A stretch of 38,990 nucleotides of DNA from Alloprevotella sp. (GTDB taxonomy: Bacteria; Bacteroidota; Bacteroidia; Bacteroidales; Bacteroidaceae): the NCBI GenBank assembly GCA_017446765.1, contig JAFSQD010000087.1, positions 1 to 38,990 on the forward strand, read 5' to 3'. The position numbers and the translations under genes were made by a program. Positions 1-9,207 of this stretch are shown piece after piece (the first letter of the stretch is position 1; the number at the start of each line of letters is the position of its first letter). The notes under the pieces were generated by a model. That model worked only from the letters and a program-made list of their open reading frames with translations, searched no databases and had not been told where the DNA came from.

Positions 1-999
1 AAGTTCCACGTGGAACGGTAAGACAATCTCTTTTGATTCGCTTGCATATCGTGTGCGCATTTCCACAATGCCGAGGGCCAGGAGTTCTTCGTCACTCTCG
101 TTGAGGCGCTTCTTGTATTCGAAGGTAAATGCTTGGGTGATGGCGCCACCCACGACGTGAAGGTAGTTGATATAGGCCTCTTTCTCTTCACTTTCGATAT
201 GGAACACGTCAATGTCGTAGTCGACCGTAGATATGACCTCACTTTTTGCTCTGTAGTTTTCTACAAGTAAGTATTTACGCTTCACCTCGGCTGCTTCCTC
301 AAATCGCAGTTCTTCAGACAGCAGCTGCATCTCCTCGCGCATTTTTCTGGCCACGTCGGCCGTATGTCCTCGCAGGATTTCGCGGCATGCCTCAATGTTG
401 CGCACGTACTCCTCATGGCTTTGTTTACCGACACAAGGAGCTGCGCAGTTGTGGATGTGATACTCCAGGCAGGGCTGATATTTCCCAGCTTTCACTCCAT
501 CCTCAGTCATGGTTGTGCGGCAAGGTCGTGGCTTGTAGATGTCGCGGCATAGTGAAAGTAGCGCGTACATTGTGGGCACATGACTATAGGGGCCGAAGTA
601 CTGAGCACCGCGTAGCGTGCGGTTGCGCGTTGAAAAGATGCGTGGCAGATATTCGTTGCTGATGGCGATGGAGGGATAAGTCTTGTCGTCCTTCAGAAGT
701 ACGTTGTAGTGGGGTTTGTAGCGCTTGATGAGGTTGTTTTCGAGCAGGAGGGCATCTTCCTCCGTTCGCACGACGATATATCTTATGTCGCGTATCTTCG
801 GGACGAGTAGTGAGGTTTTGTAGGTCTGTGTGGGATTGTTGAAGTAGGAAGAAACGCGGTTTTTGAGGTTTTTGGCTTTTCCTACGTAAATGATTGTGCC
901 CGCCTCGTTCAGGTATTGGTAGCACCCAGGCGAGTCGGGTAGGGCAGAGACTATGCCGCGTAGGTATTTGTCGAGTTTTTGGCGTTCTTCCTTTGTCAT
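1..999 (-). CDS. uvrC: UvrC, excinuclease ABC subunit C (N-terminal 333 residues; cut by the window edge)
   Basis: UvrC makes the two incisions flanking a DNA lesion in nucleotide excision repair, working with UvrA and UvrB. An uninterrupted frame runs from an ATG at 999 to base 1. Residues about 20-55 carry the GIY-YIG nuclease core (PGCYQYL, then IIYVGKAKNLKNRVSSYF), which makes the 3' incision. Residues about 215-250 carry a UVR motif (LRFEEAAEVKRKY), which contacts UvrB. The family is usually about 600 residues, so the RNase H-like 5' nuclease and HhH domains lie outside the window. The start is 8 nt after the apt stop, so it is the third gene of mnmG-apt-uvrC. A parS-like palindrome is embedded in the coding sequence at 3-16, where it encodes the peptide FHVEL. 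Identification is secure. Confidence 0.96.
   Translation of the reverse strand, partial: MTKEERQKLDKYLRGIVSALPDSPGCYQYLNEAGTIIYVGKAKNLKNRVSSYFNNPTQTYKTSLLVPKIRDIRYIVVRTEEDALLLENNLIKRYKPHYNVLLKDDKTYPSIAISNEYLPRIFSTRNRTLRGAQYFGPYSHVPTMYALLSLCRDIYKPRPCRTTMTEDGVKAGKYQPCLEYHIHNCAAPCVGKQSHEEYVRNIEACREILRGHTADVARKMREEMQLLSEELRFEEAAEVKRKYLLVENYRAKSEVISTVDYDIDVFHIESEEKEAYINYLHVVGGAITQAFTFEYKKRLNESDEELLALGIVEMRTRYASESKEIVLPFHVEL
3..16. promoter_or_regulatory. parS-like centromere site 1 (inside uvrC)
   Basis: GTTCCACGTGGAAC is a perfect 14-bp palindrome. It matches the core of the bacterial ParB-binding site (the parS family TGTTnCACGTGnAACA; the CC/GG variant is the pseudomonad form). It sits within the uvrC coding sequence. 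A near-identical copy lies at 1555-1570. The function is inferred from sequence only. Confidence 0.65.
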
Positions 1000-1007
1000 T
1001 TGTCCGC

Positions 1008-1538
1008 TTAGTCTATCGTGAGCAGGGAGGTTACATCGTACTCCGAAAGTACCTTTCTGCCGTTCAGTCCTTCTATTTTCAGTTCAATGAGGAAGTTTGC
1101 ATAGATCTTTTTCGGGTTGAAAGCCTTGCATAGTTCGCACACGGCTTGCATGGAGCCGCCTGTAGCCAACAGATCGTCGTGGATGAGCACCACGTCTTCT
1201 TCGTTGATAGCGTCTTTGTGTATCTCTATCACGTCGGGTCCATATTCCTTCATGTAGGTAGCCTTGAGCGTCTCAGCAGGGAGCTTGCCAGGTTTCCTTG
1301 CCATTACGAATCCGGCGCCAAGGTCGGCGGCGAGGATGGCGCCCATGACAAAGCCGCGTGATTCAATGCCTACTACTTTGGTGATGCCTTTGTCTGCATA
1401 TAGACTCAGGAGTTCGTGTCTGAGTTCTTCGATGCATTCGTTGTTTTTGAATAGCGTTGATACATCCTTGAACTGAATACCCTTTTGTGGAAAGTCGGGG
1501 ACGTTGCGTAGATTCTTTAAAATGAGTTCGTTGTTCAT
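1008..1538 (-). CDS. apt: Adenine phosphoribosyltransferase
   Basis: Apt salvages adenine with PRPP to give AMP and pyrophosphate in the cytoplasm. The PRPP-binding signature is VVLIHDDLLATGGS. The family block GIESRGFVMGAILAADLG and the following RKPGKLP are also present. I chose the ATG at 1538 (MNNELILKNLRN, 176 aa). A longer reading from 1571 would add 11 residues encoded by the parS-like palindrome, and 176 aa fits the family length. The gap to the upstream mnmG stop is 38 nt and to the downstream uvrC start 8 nt, which indicates one transcript. No separate promoter or clear Shine-Dalgarno is seen. Confidence 0.95.
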   Translation of the reverse strand: MNNELILKNLRNVPDFPQKGIQFKDVSTLFKNNECIEELRHELLSLYADKGITKVVGIESRGFVMGAILAADLGAGFVMARKPGKLPAETLKATYMKEYGPDVIEIHKDAINEEDVVLIHDDLLATGGSMQAVCELCKAFNPKKIYANFLIELKIEGLNGRKVLSEYDVTSLLTID

Positions 1539-1554
1539 ATAGAGGATTGTTATT

Positions 1555-1570
1555 TGTTCCACGTGGAGCA
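1555..1570. promoter_or_regulatory. parS-like centromere site 2 (between mnmG and apt)
   Basis: TGTTCCACGTGGAGCA matches the 16-bp parS pattern with one break in symmetry (GAGC instead of GAAC). It lies in the 38-nt spacer between the mnmG stop and the chosen apt start. With the copy at 3-16 it makes a pair of sites 1.55 kb apart around apt. In many bacteria gidA/mnmG lies near oriC and parS sites cluster there. For this genome the link is inference. Confidence 0.6.
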
Positions 1571-1576
1571 ATTGGA

Positions 1577-3448
1577 CTATCGTCCCGAAAGAATCAGCAG
1601 AACGCTGATGTCTGATGGCGACACACCTGGGATGCGGCTGGCCTGCCCCAGGGTCTCGGGGTCGATGGCTTCGAGTTTTTGCCGCGCCTCGGTAGATAGT
1701 TGGTGAATGTTTTTATATGTGAAATGACCGCGAATGTGGATAGATTCCAGTCGGCGCATTTTTTCGGCTAATTGGCGTTCCCGTGCAATGTATCCTTGGT
1801 ACTTCAGTTCAACTTCTGCGGCCTCAATGATTTCATCGGAATTGGAAGCCATTCTGATTCCCGGAAAAAGACCGAACTCATCGGATATTTCTTTCAGTCT
1901 CAGCTCGGGTCTTTGTACAAGTTCGGATAGATGTGTACCATGTGTGACAGTAGTGCTGTTTTTGGCAGCGAGGAAAGGGTTTATAACCTGCGGTTTTATC
2001 GTTGTTGTACGGGCATTCTCCAGAAGTTCCTTTAGTGCTTTTTCCTTCTTCTTAAAGCCATGAACTCGTTTTTCCTCTGCAAGACCGAGCTTAATGGCGT
2101 AGGGTGTAAGGCGTATGTCGGCATTATCCTGCCGCAGGAGAATCCTAAACTCTGCTCGTGAGGTGAACATACGGTAGGGTTCGTCTACACCTTTTGTGAC
2201 AAGATCGTCTATTAGGACTCCTATGTATGCCTCGTCGCGTTTCAACGTGAAGCCCTCTTTTCCTGCACATTTTAGTGCTGCATTTATGCCCGCAACGATG
2301 CCTTGGCCTGCAGCTTCTTCATATCCCGTGGTTCCGTTTACTTGCCCGGCAAGGAATAGCCCCTCAATGATTTTACTCTCCAGTGTGTGGTGCAGTAGAG
2401 TGGGGTCGAAGAAATCATATTCAATGGCATAGCCTGGCCGGTAGATCTTTACGTCGCGTAAGGCAGGGATTTTCTTCAGCGCTTCAAGCTGAATTTCCAG
2501 CGGGAGGCTTGAGGAGAATCCATTCAGATAAAGTTCGTTTGTGTCTGTCCCTTCCGGTTCCAGAAACAGCGGGTGTTGATTTCGGTCGGGAAATGTGACA
2601 AGCTTAGTTTCAATGCTCGGGCAATAGCGCGGACCGATGCTTTGTATCTGTCCGTTGTAGAGTGGCGAGTCTGGGAGGCCTCGTCGTAGGATTTCGTGAA
2701 CTTCGGCGTTTGTTTGGCATGTCCAGCACCTCATTTGGGGCAAATTGCGGGCTACTGAGACGTATGAAAAGCGGTGAAAATCAGACTCTCCAGTGTCTTC
2801 CTGCATATCTTCGAAGTGTACGCTTCGGGCATCAACCCTCACGGGTGTACCTGTCTTCATCCTCTTGGATTTTAAGCCAGCCATTCGTAGTGAATCTGTC
2901 AGATATTTTGACGAAGGTTCAGCGCATCTACCACCTTCTACCTTTTGTCTTCCTACGTGCATGAGCCCATTTAGAAAGGTACCTGAGGTAACAATTACGC
3001 AACGGGCTTCCATCGTGGCTCCCCATAGGGTATGAAGTGCAAAAAAATTGTCATTGCACTTTTCGATTCTAGCGATTTCGTCCTGCCAAATGTGGAGATT
3101 TTCGGTATTTTCAAGCCTTTTTCTCATTTCAAGGCTGTACTTGACGCGATCGCATTGTGCACGCGGACTCCACATGGCCGGACCCTTTGAGCGGTTGAGC
3201 ATTTTGAACTGGATGGTTGCCGCATCGGTCACCTCACCCATCAATCCGCCCAGTGCGTCCACTTCGCGTACGATTTGTCCCTTTGCAATACCGCCGATGG
3301 CAGGGTTGCAGGACATCTGTGCAATTTTGTTCATGTCCATCGTGACGAGGCAGGTGTTCATGCCCATACGGGCAGCCGCATGCGCTGCTTCGCAACCGGC
3401 ATGGCCTGCTCCTATCACAATGACGTCGTATGTAAAATCCTCTTTCAT
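1577..3448 (-). CDS. mnmG: MnmG (GidA), tRNA uridine-34 5-carboxymethylaminomethyl modification enzyme, FAD-binding subunit
   Basis: With MnmE, this FAD protein installs the cmnm5 group on U34 of several tRNAs. The N-terminus has the Rossmann FAD motif IGAGHAGCEAAHAAARMG. Family blocks follow: GGIAKGQIVREVDALGGLMG, the stretch ending KGPAMWSPRAQCDR, and near the end YIARERQ.AEKMRRLE. I chose the ATG at 3448 (MKEDFTYDVIVIG, 623 aa, against 629 in E. coli); MAM at 3454 is also possible. A TATCTTTG box ends 13 nt upstream of 3448, which excludes the longer frame from 3502. It leads the mnmG-apt-uvrC operon. Identification is secure. Confidence 0.97.
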   Translation of the reverse strand: MKEDFTYDVIVIGAGHAGCEAAHAAARMGMNTCLVTMDMNKIAQMSCNPAIGGIAKGQIVREVDALGGLMGEVTDAATIQFKMLNRSKGPAMWSPRAQCDRVKYSLEMRKRLENTENLHIWQDEIARIEKCNDNFFALHTLWGATMEARCVIVTSGTFLNGLMHVGRQKVEGGRCAEPSSKYLTDSLRMAGLKSKRMKTGTPVRVDARSVHFEDMQEDTGESDFHRFSYVSVARNLPQMRCWTCQTNAEVHEILRRGLPDSPLYNGQIQSIGPRYCPSIETKLVTFPDRNQHPLFLEPEGTDTNELYLNGFSSSLPLEIQLEALKKIPALRDVKIYRPGYAIEYDFFDPTLLHHTLESKIIEGLFLAGQVNGTTGYEEAAGQGIVAGINAALKCAGKEGFTLKRDEAYIGVLIDDLVTKGVDEPYRMFTSRAEFRILLRQDNADIRLTPYAIKLGLAEEKRVHGFKKKEKALKELLENARTTTIKPQVINPFLAAKNSTTVTHGTHLSELVQRPELRLKEISDEFGLFPGIRMASNSDEIIEAAEVELKYQGYIARERQLAEKMRRLESIHIRGHFTYKNIHQLSTEARQKLEAIDPETLGQASRIPGVSPSDISVLLILSGR

Positions 3449-3460
3449 TGCCATTTCTTG

Positions 3461-3470
3461 TGCAAAGATA
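3461..3470 (-). promoter_or_regulatory. Promoter -7 box upstream of mnmG
   Basis: On the minus strand the bases read TATCTTTGCA, a match to the Bacteroidetes -7 element TAnnTTTG. It lies 13 nt before the chosen mnmG start, so the leader would be only a few nucleotides long. No convincing -33 TTTG is seen at the usual distance. Confidence 0.5.
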
Positions 3471-3559
3471 GGAAGAAGCAATAGCAAGCGTACCCTTTTC
3501 ACCGAAAAAAAGTAACGCTATCACATCGTAGAGCGTGCGATGGGGACATAGAATGTCAA

Positions 3560-3615
3560 CACCTACACCATTTCATCGCTTGTATGTGAAACTCAAAGCG
3601 AATTTGGTGTAGGTG
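3560..3615. repeat. Long inverted repeat between the esterase gene and mnmG
   Basis: CACCTACACCA (3560-3570) is exactly complementary to TGGTGTAGGTG (3605-3615). Inside the 34-nt loop a second arm pair, CGCTT and AAGCG, can extend the stem. It lies 50 nt beyond the esterase stop and about 110 nt before the mnmG start. There is no T-run after either arm, so it is not a canonical intrinsic terminator. The function is unknown. Confidence 0.6.
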
Positions 3616-3664
3616 ATGCCGTAATGATTGAAAAGAAGTGCTTTGTGTGTACGAGAGAGTCTTG

Positions 3665-5809
3665 CTATCTGATGTCTATTACGAACGTTGAGAGAGGCAA
3701 GCCGTCAATGTTGCAGACGTTGGCACGCGTAAAGGGCTGCCATGCATAGCGCACCCGTTGGGGTTCGACCACAGCCGGGCAGCTAAGGAGAATATGATTC
3801 TGCTCAATGGCTGCTTCGGCAGGATGGAATATGCCGTCGGGACCTGCTACTTCAAAGGTTCGGGCTACCTGAGCGTCAAGTGTGCGAAGACCCTCGGCGT
3901 AACGGAAGCGCAGGGAGATTTTACCATTGTGAACTGTGGCGCTGACAACTTCGGGACCTCCTGGCAGAAGGTTGAAGTCGTAGTCCTGCACAAGGGCTTG
4001 CCGTGCCAGGCGTTCGCCAACGGTACGCTTGTCAGAGGGGTGTACATTGAGGCTGTCTCCCACATCGGTGGTTACGACCATTCCCACGTCGGGAAGTTCG
4101 GCTGTAAGACGACGCTGGCTATCGCGAAAGGCAGGCCAACTAGGGCGGTTGAGGCTTGACAACTGCACAAAGTGGAAGGGCATGCGGGGCTGCTTCCAAT
4201 CGTGACGCCATGCACGCACGAGAAGGCGGAAGAGGCGGGCATGTGTGTCGAGGTTGTGGGCATTGCTCTCGCCCTGATACCAGATGACACCGCGGAGTGG
4301 GTAGTGCTGCAGAGGTTTGATGCCAGCCTCGTAGAGGTAGCAAGGCTCGTAGGGGTGGCGCTGGCGGAAGTCGCCTGTTGGCGGCGTGAAATAGAGCGAG
4401 GGTGCCTTGTCGCCAAGGCCGAGGTTCTTGCAGGCGCGCCCACGACACCAGTCCTGAATGAAATCGTTGTGAAGCCAGTCGTGGAGGATGGCGGGGAACT
4501 GCGTCTCGAGCGTATTGCGGTCTATCCAGCTCTCGGTAGTACTGCCACCGATGGCATTGCAGATGAGGCCTACAGGACATTTCAGGGAATCGCGAAGTAC
4601 ACGACCGAAATGGTACGCGACGGCCGAGAATCGGCTAACGCTTTCTGGATCTGCCTGCTGCCACGAAGCGGGGTAGTAGTAGTGGAGGTGGCGTACAGAG
4701 TCAATGGCACTTTCTGTCCAGGTGACGTTGTCCGTGGCCCAACGCTCCTTCATGTCAAAGAGGCGAAGGCCAGGATCAGTCGCATGAGCGGCATCGGCAC
4801 GTCCTTTGCGCTCTTCGTTCATGCGAAAAGCCATGTTGGACTGACCCGAACACAGCCACACTTCACCTACAGCCACATCGTGGAACGTCAGTTGCCGTAT
4901 GGGCTTCTTGCCCCCTTTGGGCGTGGAGCAGATGGTGAGTGTCAAGCCTTCTGCAGTGCGCAGGGCGGGAATAGAGAGCTTCCATCGTCCCCGGTTGTCG
5001 GTAACGGCTTCGGCAGAAGTGATGGTCTCTCCTTTAGCATCAGCTAAGGTCAACCTGACAAGGTCGGCTGCATTGGCTGTACCTTCCAGGCTGAGGGGCT
5101 GACGACGCTGCAGCACCATGTGGTCGGAAAAGATCGATGGTAATTGCAGGCCTCCATAATCGCCCGTTATACCCTGATAAACTTCCTGTGCCAGGCGTCC
5201 TGCCCCTTCAGCGTTAGGATGGATGGCATCTGGAAGCATCCATGGGTAGGGATAGAGGGCTTCGTGGAAGTCAATGAGTTCTGCACCGCTGACACGTGCC
5301 ACGGTTTCAATAGCTTGTTGTATCTCTCCATGCCACTGCTTTGTGCCCGACAGGAAGCGGGGATGGCGATCAGCAATGGGCGTCATGCGTGCAATGAGAA
5401 AACGTGCTTTCGGATTGACGCTCCGCAAGGAGTCGATGAGAGCAAGGTAGTCGGGGATGAACTCGTCGCCATAGTTGGGCCATGCGCGGGGGTCGGTATC
5501 GTTGATGCCGAGATGGATAACGACAATGTCACCCGCGAAGTGCATGGCATCTTGAAACTCTTTTTGGTCGAAATAGGGGCGGAAGGCGCGTCGCAGGAGT
5601 GTGGCCCCACTTTTCCCGAAGTTGCCCACTTCATAGCCTTCGCCCAAGAGTCGTTGCAGTTGGGCAGGGTAGGAGTCACGTTCACGATTATCAATTCCGT
5701 AACCATATGTAATACTATTACCTACGCATGCGACCTTGATGGGTCGCTGGGCCATTAGTCCTCCAAACATGTAGGCAAACAGGAGGGTAGTAAATAGTGT
5801 GCGGGACAT
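3665..5809 (-). CDS. Secreted two-domain SGNH / sialate O-acetylesterase
   Basis: This enzyme probably removes O-acetyl groups from sialic acids or related glycans outside the cytoplasm. The first 20 residues form a signal peptide ending LMA|Q. Residues 22-215 are a GDSL/SGNH hydrolase with GNSIT (Ser32), GIND (101-104) and DAIHP (Asp194, His197). From about 223 a sialate O-acetylesterase module begins (LPSIFSDHMVLQR), with GQSNM (Ser324), WYQGESN (511-516) and D.LNVHP (Asp585, His590). Both modules therefore keep apparently complete catalytic residues. It is 714 aa long, about the sum of the two families. Tannerella forsythia NanS is a known dual-domain relative. The gene stands alone between trkA and mnmG with no other sialic-acid gene in the window. 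The exact substrate is inference. Confidence 0.88.
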   Translation of the reverse strand: MSRTLFTTLLFAYMFGGLMAQRPIKVACVGNSITYGYGIDNRERDSYPAQLQRLLGEGYEVGNFGKSGATLLRRAFRPYFDQKEFQDAMHFAGDIVVIHLGINDTDPRAWPNYGDEFIPDYLALIDSLRSVNPKARFLIARMTPIADRHPRFLSGTKQWHGEIQQAIETVARVSGAELIDFHEALYPYPWMLPDAIHPNAEGAGRLAQEVYQGITGDYGGLQLPSIFSDHMVLQRRQPLSLEGTANAADLVRLTLADAKGETITSAEAVTDNRGRWKLSIPALRTAEGLTLTICSTPKGGKKPIRQLTFHDVAVGEVWLCSGQSNMAFRMNEERKGRADAAHATDPGLRLFDMKERWATDNVTWTESAIDSVRHLHYYYPASWQQADPESVSRFSAVAYHFGRVLRDSLKCPVGLICNAIGGSTTESWIDRNTLETQFPAILHDWLHNDFIQDWCRGRACKNLGLGDKAPSLYFTPPTGDFRQRHPYEPCYLYEAGIKPLQHYPLRGVIWYQGESNAHNLDTHARLFRLLVRAWRHDWKQPRMPFHFVQLSSLNRPSWPAFRDSQRRLTAELPDVGMVVTTDVGDSLNVHPSDKRTVGERLARQALVQDYDFNLLPGGPEVVSATVHNGKISLRFRYAEGLRTLDAQVARTFEVAGPDGIFHPAEAAIEQNHILLSCPAVVEPQRVRYAWQPFTRANVCNIDGLPLSTFVIDIR

Positions 5810-5951
5810 ACCAATAAAAAAATAAATAAAAAAGTAATCTTTTCGGGTTGGTATTTATTCTCCAAAAGTGCCATGCTATAGGCATCTGACAGTGAAAGTC
5901 TGTAGGCAGACAAATGGTGAAAAAGATATCAGGAAGGACTTGTGCTTCTCG

Positions 5952-7295
5952 TCACTTAAAATATTTTTCCAAACGCTTCAGGGAGCCCTCTACGCAGAAG
6001 GCTACGACGATGTCGCCGGCCTGAAGTTGTGTCAAGCCATTGATGAGATGTGCCTTTCCGTTGCGCACCATGCCGCCAAGTGTTGTCGTGGCCGGCAAGG
6101 CGAGGTCCTTTACGGGATGGCGTGTTACCTTGGCACCTTCTGCTACGACAAATTCAGCCACGTCGGCATTGGCAATGAGGAGACTCTTTACTGTTGTGAC
6201 GTCAGCTTTCAGCATCATTTGGTAGATATAGGCGGCCGCAATGGTCTTCTTGTTTAGTATACTACCAATGTCAAGGCTTTCGGCCATCTGTATGTAGTCC
6301 AGGTTTTCCACCATGGCCACAGTCTTGCGTACGCCGGCACGCTTGGCTGCGAGGCAGGAGAGGATGTTCATCTCAGAATTTGTAGTGCATGCCACGAAGG
6401 CCTGTGCCTGGCTGATGCCTTCCTCGATGAGAAGGTCTACGTCACGACCATCACCGTTGATGTACATGACGTGACTGTTACTTACGACGCCGTCCAGTTC
6501 CTCTATGCGATGTTCGTTTGTCTCAAACACTTTGGCGTGCATGAAGTCGGGCATACGGCACAAGGCACGTTCGGTGGTGCTGCCACCGCCCAGGAATACC
6601 ACATTTTCCACGTCTGGGTAGTCGTCCTTGCCAGCGATGGCTTTTATCTCTTCCAGGTAGTCGGGCTTTGTCATGAAATAGACAGCGTCCTGATGGCGTA
6701 TGGAGTCGTTTCCATGTGGGATAATGGTTTCGCCGCGTCGCTTGATGGCTACGATGTGGTAGGGGGAATCGGGCAGGGATACTTCGCGCAGGGGACGGTT
6801 GACAATGGGGGCTCCCTTGCGTACTTTGACGCATATCAGCAACAGTTTACCCCCCTGCACAGCCACGCTCTGCCGCACCCAGCTGCGGCGAATGCTGGCC
6901 ATGATTTCTTCGCCGACAAGTTCTTCGGGATAAATCATGGCTGCAACGCCGAGGCTCTGGAAATATCTCACGTTCTCCTCGGCCAGGTATTCGGCATTGT
7001 TGACGCGAGCTACCGTCTTTTTTGCCCCCAGTTTGGCTGCAAGCATGCAAATCATCATGTTGCGTGCCTCGTCGGGCGTGACAGCTATGAAGATGTCGGC
7101 GCGTCCCGCCTCCGCCTCGCGCAGGCTGCGAATGCTGGAGGGCGACATTTGGAGAGTCAGCATGTCGTAGTTTGAACTGAGGTGGGCAAGGCGTGCCGGA
7201 TCCTCGTCGATGAGCGTGATGTCGTGGTGCTCACGGGAAAAGAGCTTTGCCAGATGGGTACCTACGGCACCTGCACCGGCTATGACGATTTTCAT
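5952..7295 (-). CDS. trkA: TrkA, NAD-binding regulatory subunit of the Trk potassium uptake system
   Basis: TrkA is a cytoplasmic gating subunit for TrkH/TrkG potassium channels. The 447 aa hold the full N-C-N-C arrangement. A first Rossmann fold starts at residue 1 (MKIVIAGAGAVGTHLAKLF) with the acidic DED after strand 2, followed by a TrkA-C domain near 140-225. A second, diverged nucleotide fold starts at VVFLGGGSTTERAL, and a second TrkA-C domain closes the protein. The start is 11 nt after the dxs stop, so it is probably co-transcribed with dxs. No trkH follows; the next gene is the esterase. Identification is secure. Confidence 0.95.
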   Translation of the reverse strand: MKIVIAGAGAVGTHLAKLFSREHHDITLIDEDPARLAHLSSNYDMLTLQMSPSSIRSLREAEAGRADIFIAVTPDEARNMMICMLAAKLGAKKTVARVNNAEYLAEENVRYFQSLGVAAMIYPEELVGEEIMASIRRSWVRQSVAVQGGKLLLICVKVRKGAPIVNRPLREVSLPDSPYHIVAIKRRGETIIPHGNDSIRHQDAVYFMTKPDYLEEIKAIAGKDDYPDVENVVFLGGGSTTERALCRMPDFMHAKVFETNEHRIEELDGVVSNSHVMYINGDGRDVDLLIEEGISQAQAFVACTTNSEMNILSCLAAKRAGVRKTVAMVENLDYIQMAESLDIGSILNKKTIAAAYIYQMMLKADVTTVKSLLIANADVAEFVVAEGAKVTRHPVKDLALPATTTLGGMVRNGKAHLINGLTQLQAGDIVVAFCVEGSLKRLEKYFK

Positions 7296-7306
7296 GACAG
7301 TGAAGA

Positions 7307-9199
7307 TTATCGTTGTTTCAACATGTTTAATGCGGTCTTGCGTATGCTTTCAGCGTCAAGACCCACGAGGCGTCGCAGTTCCGCCACGCTTCCATGTTCC
7401 ACGAAGGTGTCGGGTAGTCCCAGACGTTGCACCACGGGATGGAAACCATTGTCCATGAACCATTCCATGAGGGCCGTCCCCATGCCGCCGCTGCGGCATC
7501 CGTCCTCCACAGTCAGCACTTTTGTGAAGCGCGAGCCAATCTCGTGGAGCATCGTAGCATCGAGCGGTTTGAGAAATCGCAAGTCATAATGGGCAAACGG
7601 TGTATCATGTAGGGCATTGGTTACCTCGGTTCCAATGGGGCCAAGGCTGACTACGGCTACTTCTTCGCCCTCTTTCAGCTTGCGCCCAGTGCCGACGGTC
7701 ACTTCCTCCAGCGGGCATCGCCAGTCTGTCAGCAGTCCGCGTCCGCGTGGATAGCGAATGACGAATGTGCCCTTACCGGGAAGTTGTGCGGTGAACATGA
7801 GGCGGCGCAGTTCGCACTCGTCGTAGGGGCTGGCAATGGTCAGGCCGGGGATGCAGCGTAAGGCTGCGAGGTCGAAGGCTCCATGATGGGTGGGTCCGTC
7901 TTCGCCCACGAGGCCGGCACGGTCGAGGCAGAGCACGACGGGCAGGTGTAACAGGGCAGCATCGTGGATAATGTTGTCGTAGGCGCGTTGGGCAAAGGCG
8001 GAATAGATATTACAGAAAGGCATGAGACCATCTTTCGCCATACCGGCAGAAAACGTGACAGCATGGCCTTCGGCTATGCCAACGTCAAAGGTACGTTCTG
8101 GCATTTCCTCCATCATCAGGTTCATCGAACAGCCTGTGGGCATGGCGGGAGTCACACCAACTATTTTCGGGTTTTTGCGTGCTAATTCGAGCAACGTTAC
8201 TCCAAAGACATCCTGAAACTTCGGCGTGTCCGCCCTACGTCCTTCGTCAAGGCGTTCGCCGCTGTCCACATCAAACTTTCCAGGCGCATGCCACACAGTG
8301 GGCGACTTCTCAGCTGCCTCCAGCCCTTTCCCCTTCACAGTGTGGAGATGCAACAATTTGGGACCTGCCATGTCCTTGATGCGACGTAGCGTGTTGACGA
8401 GCGCCACCACGTCGTGACCATCCATGGGACCGAAGTATCGGATGTCCATGCCCTCAAAGACATTCTGCTGATGGGTGATGAGCGATTTCAGGGAATTGTT
8501 GAAGCGGATGACGGCACGGCGGCGAGCATCGTTCAGCACGCCCCATCGCCACAGTTGTTTGGCGGCGTTGAAGCGCCAGCGGTTGTAGGTGCCACTCGTC
8601 TGCAGGCGCAACAGGTAGTGTTTCATGCCTCCCACACTACGGTCGATGCTCATATTGTTGTCATTCAGTACAATGAGCAGGTTTCCCTTCGTCTCGCTGG
8701 CGTTGTTGATTCCTTCAAAAGCAAGTCCACCGCTCATGGCACCATCACCGATGACGGCAACGACTTTGCGCATGGCTTCCTTTCCGTCGGCCATTGTCGC
8801 TGCCGTAGCCATACCCAGTGCTGCCGAGATGCTGTTGCTGGCGTGGCCGCAGGCAAAGGTGTCGTATTCACTCTCAACGGGGGAGGGGAAAGGACGCAAC
8901 CCTTTGAACTTACGGTTTGTGGAAAAGAGCTCTCGCCGCCCTGTGAGGATTTTGTGTCCATAGGCTTGATGCCCCACATCCCATACGATGCGATCGTCTG
9001 GCGTGTCAAACACATAGTGGAGCGCCACAGTCAATTCCACCGCTCCCAGGCTGGAGGCCAGATGTCCGGGATTGTGTGCACATTCTCTGATAATGCGTTC
9101 GCGAAGCTGCCGGCACAATTCCGGAAGTTGCTCAACAGGCAGTCTCCGTAGGTCCTTAGGGCTGTCTATGTGGTTGATTATATCCTTTTCGGTATCCAT
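7307..9199 (-). CDS. dxs: 1-deoxy-D-xylulose-5-phosphate synthase
   Basis: Dxs joins pyruvate and glyceraldehyde 3-phosphate, the first step of the MEP isoprenoid pathway, using thiamine diphosphate. At 630 aa it is full length. Landmarks are [16 protein letters not shown], the ThDP motif [16 protein letters not shown] followed by NDNNMSI, and in the pyrimidine domain [15 protein letters not shown]. The C-terminal transketolase domain is intact. It precedes trkA by 11 nt. The next gene upstream on the same strand is the IspD-LicD fusion, so two MEP-type activities lie close together. A TAACTTCG box lies 9 nt before the ATG. Confidence 0.97.
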   Translation of the reverse strand: MDTEKDIINHIDSPKDLRRLPVEQLPELCRQLRERIIRECAHNPGHLASSLGAVELTVALHYVFDTPDDRIVWDVGHQAYGHKILTGRRELFSTNRKFKGLRPFPSPVESEYDTFACGHASNSISAALGMATAATMADGKEAMRKVVAVIGDGAMSGGLAFEGINNASETKGNLLIVLNDNNMSIDRSVGGMKHYLLRLQTSGTYNRWRFNAAKQLWRWGVLNDARRRAVIRFNNSLKSLITHQQNVFEGMDIRYFGPMDGHDVVALVNTLRRIKDMAGPKLLHLHTVKGKGLEAAEKSPTVWHAPGKFDVDSGERLDEGRRADTPKFQDVFGVTLLELARKNPKIVGVTPAMPTGCSMNLMMEEMPERTFDVGIAEGHAVTFSAGMAKDGLMPFCNIYSAFAQRAYDNIIHDAALLHLPVVLCLDRAGLVGEDGPTHHGAFDLAALRCIPGLTIASPYDECELRRLMFTAQLPGKGTFVIRYPRGRGLLTDWRCPLEEVTVGTGRKLKEGEEVAVVSLGPIGTEVTNALHDTPFAHYDLRFLKPLDATMLHEIGSRFTKVLTVEDGCRSGGMGTALMEWFMDNGFHPVVQRLGLPDTFVEHGSVAELRRLVGLDAESIRKTALNMLKQR

Positions 9200-9207
9200 T
9201 TCGGCGG

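Noticed and set aside
4172-5047. A 291-codon plus-strand frame inside the esterase gene.
   Set aside because: It is antisense to a well-identified enzyme with conserved catalytic motifs and arises from GC-biased codons.
5898-5911. GTCTG-TAGG-CAGAC hairpin after trkA.
   Set aside because: It has only 5 bp, no T-run and no repeat elsewhere, so it is compatible with chance.
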